From: UBA685 sp049890215
GTDB lineage: Bacteria; Pseudomonadota; Alphaproteobacteria; Puniceispirillales; Puniceispirillaceae
DNA: 14,340 nt
NCBI GenBank assembly: GCA_049890215.1
Contig: JBMHBX010000053.1
Coordinates: 1-14,340 of the forward strand
Direction: 5' to 3'
In this document: one piece after another, positions 1-7,855 of the stretch
Layout: each line of letters opens with the position of its first letter
How positions within the stretch are numbered: position 1 is the stretch's first letter
Program-made: the position numbers and the translations under genes
The notes under the pieces: generated by a model
What the model saw: only the letters and a program-made list of their open reading frames with translations
The model's database searches: none
Told to the model about the DNA's origin: nothing

Positions 1-1
1 G

Positions 2-757
2 TTTTTAGGTGCTGAGGCATTTAATGCTAAAGTCGTGCTTATTGAAAATGTGAGGGGAATGGCCACTTTATATGGCGGCAAGGCAAAAGAACAAGTCGTC
101 TCAGAATTTCAATCGCTTGGCTATAAGGTCCAAACAAAAATTCTTAATGCGGCAAACTATGGTGTTCCGCAGCACCGTCATAGGCTGTTTTTCATAGCAA
201 CGAAAACAGAAGTCGATTTTCAATGGCCTGATGAGATCACAGGTGAAGACAACTATGTCACTTGTGAAGATGCTCTGTCAGACCTACCGTCAATGAATAA
301 CATGCCTTATGATGATAGCGCTGATTATGCAACAGAGCCAAAAAATCAGTACCAACATCTTATGAGAGAAAACTCAGTCCTAGCTCAAAATCACAAAATT
401 ACCATTCATAAACCCTTTGTCATAGAGACGATCCGGCAAGTGCCTGAAGGGGGTAATTATAAAGATTTACCAAAGGGCGTTGGCGAAAGCCGAAAATTTA
501 ACGAAGCTTGGACACGATACCATAGCAAAAGACCCTCAAGAACAATCGATACAGGACACAGAAATCATTTTCATTACAAATATGACCGCGTGCCAACGGT
601 CAGAGAAAATGCCCGTCTTCAGTCATTTCCTGATAATTTTATTTTCGAAGGCTCAAAGACACAGCAGAACAAACAGGTTGGAAATGCCGTTCCTGTGTTA
701 CTGGCAAAACATGTTGCAGATAGTATAAAACGAATGTTGAACCATGAAGATCATTGA
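2..757 (+). CDS. DNA cytosine-5 methyltransferase, C-terminal part (5' end outside window)
   Basis: This transfers a methyl group from S-adenosylmethionine to carbon 5 of cytosine in a target site and most likely protects the host from the nuclease encoded downstream. The frame is open from base 2, so the gene starts left of the window and the SAM-binding and catalytic Pro-Cys motifs cannot be seen. What remains begins just before the ENV motif (LIENVRG, about base 38) and continues with motif VIII (QHRHRLFF, about base 170), a variable target-recognition region, motif IX (RENARLQSFPD, about base 601) and motif X (GNAVP, about base 680). The stop overlaps the start of the second methyltransferase by 14 bases, so the two are translationally coupled. 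The base composition is AT-rich compared with the metabolic genes to the right. The family call is secure; the target sequence cannot be read from this. Confidence 0.93.
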   Translation, partial: FLGAEAFNAKVVLIENVRGMATLYGGKAKEQVVSEFQSLGYKVQTKILNAANYGVPQHRHRLFFIATKTEVDFQWPDEITGEDNYVTCEDALSDLPSMNNMPYDDSADYATEPKNQYQHLMRENSVLAQNHKITIHKPFVIETIRQVPEGGNYKDLPKGVGESRKFNEAWTRYHSKRPSRTIDTGHRNHFHYKYDRVPTVRENARLQSFPDNFIFEGSKTQQNKQVGNAVPVLLAKHVADSIKRMLNHEDH

Positions 758-1892
758 TTTGTTCGCAGGCTGTGGTGGCCTTACCATTGGCTTCCACAGA
801 GAGGGGTTTCAGAGTGTCTCTTTCTTAGAATGGGACGAAGCATGTATCAATACTTTGAAGGCAAACTTTCAAAAAGACGAACAGGAACCATTATTCTTAC
901 AAAAAGATATTCGCTTTTTTGAGAGTTACTTACCTAACCTGGTAGAGGCTGTGCAAGCGGCTGATGGCATTGACGGAATCATAGGCGGTCCACCTTGCCA
1001 AGCCTACTCAATGGCAGGTCGTGTACGTGATCCAAATAGTATGAAAACTGATTACCGTAATTTTCTGTTTGAGTCTTATTGCGAAATCCTGAAAGCACTG
1101 AAGCCGCGTTTTTTTGTTTTTGAAAATGTGCCTGGCATATTAAGCGCTAAACCATATGGCCAAAATATTCTTATAGATATCGCCAAAGGGTTTGCCTCAG
1201 CAGGGTATGAATGCGGCACAATTGACAAAAATATCGTTTATGACTTTGCAGATTTTGGTGGGCCTCAAAAAAGAAAGCGCATTATTATTTTTGGTGTTCA
1301 TCACACAGTGAGAGATGCAACTCATATTGTGTCTGACTTCCATAAGATGATGACAAAAAAGAAAACTTTCAAACCGTCCACTGTTTATAATGCTATTGGT
1401 GACCTGCCAGAAGTGATGCCCCATCAGGATCCTAGCCAAAGGCGCATTTCCCATATCAGCCATTCAGATGACCCTATGCACCAACCACGATTTCATAGCG
1501 AACGAGACATGAATATTTTTCGACTTTTAGCGACAGATGCAAAGTCAAATGATCCAAAATATCAAAGCACAGAAAGCCTAAAGAAACTGTATTTTGACAT
1601 GGTTGGCAAGGAATCAAATGTGCATAAGTATCACGTGCTGCGTCAGGACCAACCAAGTAATTTAATTCCGGCGCATTTATATAAAGATGGTTTACGACAT
1701 ATCCATCCTGACCCGGATCAGGCGCGATCTATTACACCACGTGAGGCAGCAAGACTTCAGTCTTTCCCAGATGATTATCAATTTGTTGGTTCAAAATCAG
1801 ACATTTACAAAATGATTGGTAATGCGGTTGCTCCCGATTTCTCAAAAATTATTGCTCAAACAATTAAAGAAATAATGCCGTTATCTAACTAA
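744..1892 (+). CDS. DNA cytosine-5 methyltransferase (complete)
   Basis: A full-length 382-residue C5-cytosine methyltransferase with the motifs in canonical order. Motif I (DLFAGCGG, residues 5-12) binds SAM. The catalytic loop GGPPCQAYS (81-89) carries the nucleophile Cys85. FENV (126-129) and QKRKR (175-179) follow, then a target-recognition region of about 150 residues, motif IX (REAARLQSFPDD, 333-344) and motif X (GNAVAPDF, 359-366). The ATG overlaps the end of the preceding methyltransferase by 14 bases. Two different C5 enzymes beside one nuclease is the pattern expected when the recognition site is asymmetric and each strand needs its own methyltransferase, as GCCGC would; that part is inference. 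The 3' end overlaps the convergent nuclease gene by 8 bases. Confidence 0.95.
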   Translation: MKIIDLFAGCGGLTIGFHREGFQSVSFLEWDEACINTLKANFQKDEQEPLFLQKDIRFFESYLPNLVEAVQAADGIDGIIGGPPCQAYSMAGRVRDPNSMKTDYRNFLFESYCEILKALKPRFFVFENVPGILSAKPYGQNILIDIAKGFASAGYECGTIDKNIVYDFADFGGPQKRKRIIIFGVHHTVRDATHIVSDFHKMMTKKKTFKPSTVYNAIGDLPEVMPHQDPSQRRISHISHSDDPMHQPRFHSERDMNIFRLLATDAKSNDPKYQSTESLKKLYFDMVGKESNVHKYHVLRQDQPSNLIPAHLYKDGLRHIHPDPDQARSITPREAARLQSFPDDYQFVGSKSDIYKMIGNAVAPDFSKIIAQTIKEIMPLSN

Positions 1893-2898
1893 CAGAGAAA
1901 TCAAATTCAAATAAATCATCTCGTATTTTTGTAATATCTATTGTATCGCGTCCATAGCTTTGCAAATGCGAATAGGTGATCTTTTCGTCAGACGCCAATC
2001 CAAGACGTTGTCTGAGATATCTGCCCAAAATATTATTTTTTGGCCAAGATGTGAGTTGTTTGAACACCGCCTGATCATTCACATATTGAACACCTTCAAA
2101 TGAGAGGCTGATAACCTCTCCATCATCAAAGATCGCGTCAGCAATTTCACCTTTATTTCGATGGCCCTGCCCCGAACCCTGTCTATCGTTCCTACTGTGA
2201 TTAGGAAACATTTCGGGCATATCAGAAATCAGACCTGTCACTATTGGAATATAAGCGCAATCTTTGCCAACATGTGCATTGCCATGCCCCCAATTCAACG
2301 CACTTTTCTCATGCACGTGATTTGGCTTATCCCCAAGGAAAAGCCTTACTTTTGGTGGGTTGGCAGATAATATCTCATAGCGGAAGTTTTGTTTTTGGGG
2401 CGTTTTAGCTTTATCAAGCTTATTCTGTTCAAAGTAGGAGTGATCAAAATGCAAACAACTGGTGCTACCTGATAAAGCAGAGGCCATTAGTTCTGAAAGA
2501 TCATTAAACTCACTACTGGCAATATCAAAAAGTGTTTCGTCATCTTGTCCAAAAAGCCCGTTAGCCGAAAAATTTGCTGAACCAGCAATAGCGTCAACTG
2601 GTTGACCTTCTTTGAACCACATATATATCTTTGAATGATTGTAGCGTTGTTTGTAATAAACATTGACATTCAAACTATCAGAATAAGCCCTGTATTTATT
2701 GTGTTCTTGCATAGATAAGTGCGAACGTTGGAAACAACCATATATTATGTCGCAACGGATTGATGTAGATGACAGAGCGCTACCAATTAATTCAATAGGC
2801 TTTGGGCCTATGAACCCACCCAAAAACATGAGATGATCTGCACCATTATCACGGTGTCGGTGGATGATGAGGTCATGAAGCTGTTTTGTATAAATCAT
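1885..2898 (-). CDS. PLD-family restriction endonuclease, NgoFVII/NgoAVII/CglI R-subunit type
   Basis: Predicted DNA-cleaving component of the restriction-modification module, 337 residues. The N-terminal half shows a phospholipase-D-type active site: His88-Ser-Lys90 (NHSKIYMWF) followed by GSANFS (106-111, with Asn109). Such enzymes carry one HxK...N motif per subunit and work as dimers without metal. From about residue 199 the pattern SALNWGHG...AYIPI matches what I recall of the NgoFVII/NgoAVII family, whose C-terminal B3-like domain reads GC-rich five-base sites. In the characterised CglI and NgoAVII systems the R protein needs an ATP-driven helicase partner (N protein). None is seen here, so either it lies left of the window or this enzyme acts alone. 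The gene is convergent with the methyltransferases and AT-rich like them. Family call strong; exact specificity unknown. Confidence 0.85.
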   Translation of the reverse strand: MIYTKQLHDLIIHRHRDNGADHLMFLGGFIGPKPIELIGSALSSTSIRCDIIYGCFQRSHLSMQEHNKYRAYSDSLNVNVYYKQRYNHSKIYMWFKEGQPVDAIAGSANFSANGLFGQDDETLFDIASSEFNDLSELMASALSGSTSCLHFDHSYFEQNKLDKAKTPQKQNFRYEILSANPPKVRLFLGDKPNHVHEKSALNWGHGNAHVGKDCAYIPIVTGLISDMPEMFPNHSRNDRQGSGQGHRNKGEIADAIFDDGEVISLSFEGVQYVNDQAVFKQLTSWPKNNILGRYLRQRLGLASDEKITYSHLQSYGRDTIDITKIRDDLFEFDFSVS

Positions 2899-3023
2899 TG
2901 AGGCATCCAGACTGTAATTTATTTTTTAGCATTGTGCAGCATATCACAAAAATTTGGGTTATACATCTGGTAAAGATTAGAAATGCTTTCAACCCTGATC
3001 GTTCTGGTTAGGTGTTTTTGGGT

Positions 3024-3054
3024 AAGCGAAAGGGCGCTTTTCTCCGGGGGGGGG
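3024..3054 (+). promoter_or_regulatory. Leader of the kinase gene with a 9-G tract as ribosome-binding region
   Basis: A small inverted repeat (AAGCG at 3024-3028, CGCTT at 3035-3039) is followed by nine consecutive G at 3046-3054, ending two bases before the ATG at 3057. The G-run is the only Shine-Dalgarno-like sequence for this start. An alternative in-frame GTG lies at 3012; using it would put the G-run inside the coding region. The rest of the divergent gap (2899-3056) has no promoter I can call with confidence. Confidence 0.4.
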
Positions 3055-3056
3055 TA

Positions 3057-4061
3057 ATGAGCAGGACACTTTATGAACGTTGTTGTCATCTGCTGGCTGA
3101 GCTTGATTTGTTGCCAGATGGCGCGCAGGTCACAGCCAAGGCGCTTTCAGGCGGGGTGGCAAGTGACATTGCCAAAGTGACAGTTGGGGAGCGTATTTAT
3201 TGTATCAAATTTGCGCTTGCCAAATTGCGGGTCAAAGCAGATTGGTTTGCCCCAGTAGAGCGTAATTATGCTGAATATAGATGGCTGAAGGCCGCAAGTG
3301 AGATTGCCCCTGAGACGGCACTTGCTCTTTATGGTCATAGCGCGTCTGAAAATGGCTTTGCAATGGCCTATTTAGAAGGTGATAACATCTATCTTTTGAA
3401 AGATGCCCTGCTTTCAGCAAAGGGCACCCATGCACAAGCCTCAGCAATTGGCAGTCTTCTTGGCAAGATTCATGCTGCCTCTTCTATGCCAGATTTTGAC
3501 AGAAGCCCTTTTCATAATCGGGATGATTTTTATGCGCTTCGCCTTGAGCCCTACCTCATCTACACATCTGATCAGCATAGCGATCTTGCACCACATTTGC
3601 GACATATGTCTGCGCTTCTTTATGAGGCTGATACTGTTTTGGTGCATGGTGATGTCAGCCCCAAAAACATTATCTTTGACAGCCATCAGCCTTATTTATT
3701 GGATGCAGAATGTGCCACAATGGGAGATGGCGTCTTTGATATTGCCTTTTGTTTGAATCATTATGTCCTAAAAGCCGTTGCAGTGCCGCAGCGCTGTGAT
3801 GACTATCTTGGCTATTGTGCTGCCTTCTGGCAGGCTTATGAGCCATTTATAACATGGGAAGAGCCGCAAAAAATGGCGCAAAGGCTTGCTTTGCTCTTGC
3901 CTATGTTAATGTTGGCGCGCATAGATGGCAAATCACCCGTTGAATATTTCAATGACGCACAGCGTGATAAGGTCAGGCAATTAGCACGCCGCCTTATCAG
4001 CGCAAGCCATCAGGATATTCACCGCCTGTTCGAAGAGATTAAACAAGGCCTTCACCCCTGA
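3057..4061 (+). CDS. Small-molecule kinase, aminoglycoside phosphotransferase/choline kinase fold
   Basis: Predicted cytoplasmic ATP-dependent kinase for a small hydroxylated metabolite, 334 residues from the ATG at 3057 (349 from the GTG at 3012, which I do not favour). Features in order: a glycine-rich nucleotide loop (LSGGVASDI, 30-38), a candidate ATP-binding Lys51, the catalytic loop HGDVSPKN (197-204, catalytic Asp199, Asn204) and the metal-binding LDAE (215-218, Asp216). These are the hallmark motifs of the APH fold. The sequence is not a close match to any antibiotic-resistance enzyme I know, so a metabolic substrate is more likely. It lies 14 bases upstream of the divergent enolase and is almost surely co-transcribed, suggesting that its phosphorylated product is the enolase-like protein's substrate. 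I recall similar kinase-enolase pairs in other alphaproteobacteria but no proven function. Confidence 0.85.
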   Translation: MSRTLYERCCHLLAELDLLPDGAQVTAKALSGGVASDIAKVTVGERIYCIKFALAKLRVKADWFAPVERNYAEYRWLKAASEIAPETALALYGHSASENGFAMAYLEGDNIYLLKDALLSAKGTHAQASAIGSLLGKIHAASSMPDFDRSPFHNRDDFYALRLEPYLIYTSDQHSDLAPHLRHMSALLYEADTVLVHGDVSPKNIIFDSHQPYLLDAECATMGDGVFDIAFCLNHYVLKAVAVPQRCDDYLGYCAAFWQAYEPFITWEEPQKMAQRLALLLPMLMLARIDGKSPVEYFNDAQRDKVRQLARRLISASHQDIHRLFEEIKQGLHP

Positions 4062-4075
4062 CAGAAAGACCGATT

Positions 4076-5377
4076 ATGACAACTATCAAAAATCTTCATG
4101 GACGCCGTGTCTGGGATTCCAGAGGTATCCCTACCATAGAAGCAGAAATCACACTTGATAATGGTCACATGGTACGGGCCATAGCGCCTTCCGGGGCGTC
4201 TCGTGGCAGCCGTGAAGCGCTTGAGCTGCGCGATGGCGGCGATCATCTAGGTGGCAAGGATGTTACCAAGGCGATTGCCACTCTGAACGGTCCGATTGCA
4301 CAGGCATTAACGGGCCAGAATCCTGTCGATCAGGCAGCGCTTGATAACAGCTTATTGGCACTTGATGACAGTTTACTAAAGCAAAAAATAGGTGGTAATT
4401 GCCTGACAGCGGCCTCTCTTGCCTGCCTTCATGCCGGCGCTGCGGCAACAAATAGACCTTTATGGGCACATATAGCGGCTATTTATGGCACAGAGCCGGT
4501 TCTGCCACTGCCTGAAATCCAGATTTTTGGTGGCGGCGCTCATGCCGGCAGGCGTGTTGATATTCAGGATTTCATGATCATGGCGCCAGGTGCAAGTGAC
4601 TTTGAACAGGCGATGGCCATGACAAGAGAGGTCTATTTCGCAGCAGGTGATATCATGGCGCGAAAAGGCAAAGCTGCAGGCATTGCTGATGAAGGCGGAT
4701 GGTGGCCTTTGTTTGACAGCAATGAAGAAGCGCTTGAGACCTTAACAAAAGCCATAGAGCTGGCAGGTGAAGTGCCGGGCAAGAATATTGTTCTTTCACT
4801 TGATATTGCGGCCTCTGAATTTGGCAAAGACGGCACTTATCGCCTCGCCCTTGATGACAGCACCTTAAACACAGAGCAGATGATTGACCTTTTGGCTAGA
4901 TGGCTGGCAAGCTATCCTATCGCTTCTATTGAAGACCCGCTTGCTGAAGATGACACAAAAGGCATGCAGGCTTTCACTGCCCGTTTTGGCGACAAAGTCC
5001 AGATCATAGGAGATGATTACCTTGTCACCAATGCCAATTTGGTATCTCAAGCCATTACAGATAAAGCTGCCAATGCGGTTCTGATCAAAGTCAATCAGAT
5101 TGGCACCGTATCGCAGGCAGTATCCACTTATCAAAAAGCCAAAGGCGCTTTCTGGACAGCTATCATATCTGCCAGATCAGGAGAGACAGAAGATGCCACC
5201 ATCAGCCATCTTGCAACAGGATTAGGAGCAGGACAGCTAAAGGTCGGATCATTTCAGCGTTCAGAGCGTATGGTCAAATGGAATGAATGTTTGCGCATTC
5301 AAGATGAGATAGGCCGACACAAATTTGCTGGCGGCACACCCCTTGCCGGCACATGGTGGGCAGACCAGACTCGCTAG
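4076..5377 (+). CDS. Divergent enolase-superfamily protein (enolase paralogue)
   Basis: A 433-residue protein aligning end to end with enolase (2-phosphoglycerate to phosphoenolpyruvate). Compared with canonical enolase, the magnesium ligands Asp243, Glu286 and Asp313, the general acid/base Glu206 and Lys338, the loop Ser42, His156, the phosphate-binding Arg367-Ser368 and the carboxylate-binding Lys401 are all kept. Other sites differ: the usual His in the HRSGETE motif is Ala366, the Glu of DIQEF is Asp165, the loop normally reading INGGEHADNN is FGGGAHAGRR (151-160), and Thr after the mobile SGAS is Arg43. These changes fall around the C3/leaving-group side of the substrate, so I infer a real catalyst acting on a different phosphorylated hydroxy acid rather than the housekeeping glycolytic enzyme. 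It is coupled to the kinase upstream. Annotation pipelines would call it phosphopyruvate hydratase; a weak glycolytic enolase cannot be excluded. Confidence 0.85.
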   Translation: MTTIKNLHGRRVWDSRGIPTIEAEITLDNGHMVRAIAPSGASRGSREALELRDGGDHLGGKDVTKAIATLNGPIAQALTGQNPVDQAALDNSLLALDDSLLKQKIGGNCLTAASLACLHAGAAATNRPLWAHIAAIYGTEPVLPLPEIQIFGGGAHAGRRVDIQDFMIMAPGASDFEQAMAMTREVYFAAGDIMARKGKAAGIADEGGWWPLFDSNEEALETLTKAIELAGEVPGKNIVLSLDIAASEFGKDGTYRLALDDSTLNTEQMIDLLARWLASYPIASIEDPLAEDDTKGMQAFTARFGDKVQIIGDDYLVTNANLVSQAITDKAANAVLIKVNQIGTVSQAVSTYQKAKGAFWTAIISARSGETEDATISHLATGLGAGQLKVGSFQRSERMVKWNECLRIQDEIGRHKFAGGTPLAGTWWADQTR

Positions 5378-5410
5378 ATTTTGCACCATTTGTCTCATGA
5401 TTGGACCGTC

Positions 5411-5429
5411 AGGCAAAAAATTACTGCCT
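5411..5429. repeat. Short inverted repeat after the enolase gene
   Basis: AGGCA (5411-5415) and TGCCT (5425-5429) can pair around a 9-base A-rich loop. This might act as a weak transcription end for the kinase-enolase operon, but there is no clear T-run on the plus strand, so it is recorded only as a possible structure. Confidence 0.3.
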
Positions 5430-5442
5430 CTGTTAGATGATT

Positions 5443-5486
5443 TGTCACTTAATGCGTTGACATAGCAAAAAGATAATCTTTATCCT
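5443..5486 (+). promoter_or_regulatory. Predicted sigma-70-type promoter and possible operator for the tdm-tmo operon
   Basis: A perfect -35 box TTGACA lies at 5457-5462, with TATCCT at 5481-5486 as the best -10 candidate (18-base spacing; four of six consensus bases). An inverted repeat TGTCA (5443-5447) and TGACA (5458-5462), ten bases apart, overlaps the -35 box and could be a regulator site. It is placed about 30 bases before the tdm start, where a promoter is expected because the upstream gap is 138 bases. Confidence 0.5.
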
Positions 5487-5515
5487 CATAGCTCTATGGC
5501 CATAACAGGGGGGTT

Positions 5516-7855
5516 TTGGTTATCTACGTGCCGCATATATATAGCGCATTTTCTAATATTGGACACAAAGCCGGTGGACGCGTTTTTCATGGCTTTGCCA
5601 GCTCTGATGACACAGAATTGCCGTCACTACACCCAAGACAAATAGCGCGCATTGATGTCTGCGATGGTGATCTTGTGCGTTTTGCCGGCGACCATGGTGA
5701 CGCACAATTGGCATTGCTTGCCTTTGATGAAAATGGCCAGCGTCAGGAACATCATCTTGGATGGGATAACCCTGAACGACTATCTTTAACACCTCTTTGT
5801 GAAGATGATTTTGAATCAGACGCCTTGCGGCAATGGGTCTTATCCAAGGGGGGTGACTTCTCATCACAGATGAAAGCATTCATTGTCCCCTCTCTCGAAG
5901 AGGCTGTTATTCTGCGCCCTGCGTCTGTGTTGACATTATGGGCTGTAAATTTGCAGACCTGCCAGAATTTGGTGCTAGGCGATGGTAATGGCGTCATATC
6001 TGTTTGGCATAAAACGCCTCCAAAACGCCTGACGCTTCCTCAGCCTTCAGGGCAGATACGTGATGAGTTCACAATCCCAAGAGGCACCGCAAAAGCTTAT
6101 GAGCTCTATGCCGGTGAGCATGTCCAGATTATTGATGCTGAAGGGCAGCAATGTTCAGATTTTCAGTCTTTGCGCCTTGCCGGTCTTCACTCTGGCAGTG
6201 AAGATTTTATCGATAGCACCGCCACACGCTCTATGGTGCGCCGTGCCTATCCCTCCCCTGGCCTATTTGATAAATTTTATGATGCCCATATGCGCCCCTT
6301 ATTGCGGGTTGTTCAGGACACCTGCGGGCGCCATGATACTTTTGGCCTTGCCTGTACGGCGCGCAGCTATGAAGACAGGGGCTATCCGGGGCACTTAAAT
6401 TGTTCAGATAATATGTCATTCGCGCTAGAGCCCTTTGGGGTAGGTCGCAAAATGGCATGGCCTGCTATCAATCTTTTTTGGAATACCTGGCTTGATGAGA
6501 ATCATCAGATTATGACAGAGGAATCACACTCAAGAGCTGGTGATTATGTCATTATGGAAGCGCTTGATGACCTTGCTTGTGTCAGCACCGCCTGCCCTGA
6601 TGATATTGATCCGATAAATGGATGGAATCCAACCGATATTCATATTCGCATTTACAAAAAAGACACCCAGATTCAGCCGGCAATTGCCTATCGAAAGAAG
6701 GAAGATTCTGCCATGCAAATAAGCAAACCTTCCCCGTTTCATGACAGGATAAGCGCTCTGACAAATCACTTTGCGCCGGCGCGTGATCTTTGGGCAGCTG
6801 TTTCTTTTCCTGCAAGTGGTGCCATCGGAGAATATTGGGCATGCCGCGAGGCTGCCACTTTACAGGATATGAGCGGGCTTCGGAAAATTGATATTATTGG
6901 CCCTGATGCAGAAAAATTGCTGCAATATACCATGACAAGAGATATCGCCAAATTAGCGATATGGCGTGGCACCTATAGCCTGTTATGTGATGATACAGGC
7001 GCTATCATTGATGATGGCACATTATTTAAGATGGCGCCTCAGCTGTTCCGCTGGTGTTGCGGAAGTGAAGAAAGTGGTCGTTGGCTTGCCGATATCGCAG
7101 ACAAAAAAGGATGGCAGGTGCGCATACAAGAGCTTGGAAATTCTCTGCCAAATCTTGCGCTTCAAGGGCCAAAGTCACGCGATATTTTGAAGAAAATCAT
7201 ATTCACCCAGCCTCATGTGCCAGCCATTGATCAGATAAAATGGTTTGGCGCCACAATTGGCAGGTTGCATGATCGTGAGGGGGCGCCTTTTATGCTCACA
7301 CGTTCCGGCTATACAGGTGAGCTTGGCTATGAGATTTTTTGCGCTGAAAAAGACGCCCTTGCTATCTGGGATGCGCTGATGAATGCAGGCGGCGATGACG
7401 GTTTAATTCCGATGGGAAGTGAGGCGCTTGATATCATCCGTATTGAAGCTGGTCTGGCAGGGGCAAATGAATTCACGCCAGGTCATGATGCGCTAGAAGC
7501 AGGACTTGGATTTGCCATTGATGATAAGACAGCTGATTTTATCGGCAAACAGGCATTAGCGCGAAATGCAGGCGCCATACGCAAAAAGCTGGTCGGCCTT
7601 AAATTCTCATGTGATGATGTTCCTTCTCACGGGGCGCCTGTTTATGCAGGAGAGCGACAAATCGGCATGATTACCTCTGCGACACGCTCACCGAAATTTG
7701 AATGCGCGATTGCTTTTGCCAGAGTGGCCGTAGAATATGCTGAGACTGGCACAAAGCTGGAGGCAGGACAGCTTGACGGGCGGATGAAGCGCCTTGAGGC
7801 AGTTGTGACTGACATACCATTTTTTGATGCAAAACGTGAAAGGGCACGTGCATGA
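5516..7855 (+). CDS. tdm: Trimethylamine N-oxide demethylase Tdm (DUF1989-GcvT fusion)
   Basis: Cytoplasmic enzyme that breaks TMAO into dimethylamine and formaldehyde, with the one-carbon unit thought to pass to tetrahydrofolate. Of 779 residues, about 183-380 form a DUF1989 domain (IPRGTAKAYEL, then ACPDDIDPINGWNP at 359-372) and about 400-779 a GcvT-type folate-binding domain (SGYTGELGYEIF at 597-608). This architecture and length are those of characterised Tdm enzymes. Asp215, Cys280, Cys296 and Cys360 have the same spacing as the zinc ligands I recall from the Methylocella silvestris enzyme. The start is TTG at 5516, five bases after AGGG in a G-rich run (5507-5513); a GTG at 5528 is a less well spaced alternative. 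The stop overlaps tmoV as ATGA. Databases may label it aminomethyltransferase; the adjacent betaine-type transporter and the metal site favour Tdm. Confidence 0.9.
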   Translation: MVIYVPHIYSAFSNIGHKAGGRVFHGFASSDDTELPSLHPRQIARIDVCDGDLVRFAGDHGDAQLALLAFDENGQRQEHHLGWDNPERLSLTPLCEDDFESDALRQWVLSKGGDFSSQMKAFIVPSLEEAVILRPASVLTLWAVNLQTCQNLVLGDGNGVISVWHKTPPKRLTLPQPSGQIRDEFTIPRGTAKAYELYAGEHVQIIDAEGQQCSDFQSLRLAGLHSGSEDFIDSTATRSMVRRAYPSPGLFDKFYDAHMRPLLRVVQDTCGRHDTFGLACTARSYEDRGYPGHLNCSDNMSFALEPFGVGRKMAWPAINLFWNTWLDENHQIMTEESHSRAGDYVIMEALDDLACVSTACPDDIDPINGWNPTDIHIRIYKKDTQIQPAIAYRKKEDSAMQISKPSPFHDRISALTNHFAPARDLWAAVSFPASGAIGEYWACREAATLQDMSGLRKIDIIGPDAEKLLQYTMTRDIAKLAIWRGTYSLLCDDTGAIIDDGTLFKMAPQLFRWCCGSEESGRWLADIADKKGWQVRIQELGNSLPNLALQGPKSRDILKKIIFTQPHVPAIDQIKWFGATIGRLHDREGAPFMLTRSGYTGELGYEIFCAEKDALAIWDALMNAGGDDGLIPMGSEALDIIRIEAGLAGANEFTPGHDALEAGLGFAIDDKTADFIGKQALARNAGAIRKKLVGLKFSCDDVPSHGAPVYAGERQIGMITSATRSPKFECAIAFARVAVEYAETGTKLEAGQLDGRMKRLEAVVTDIPFFDAKRERARA

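Noticed and set aside
3057..4061. Aminoglycoside-resistance enzyme
   Set aside because: It shares the APH fold motifs, but the operon with an enolase paralogue and lack of close similarity to known resistance enzymes favour a metabolic kinase.
5516..7855. Glycine-cleavage T protein or DMSP demethylase DmdA
   Set aside because: The N-terminal DUF1989 domain with the Asp/Cys metal site and the 779-residue length fit Tdm; GcvT and DmdA are single-domain proteins of about 370 residues.
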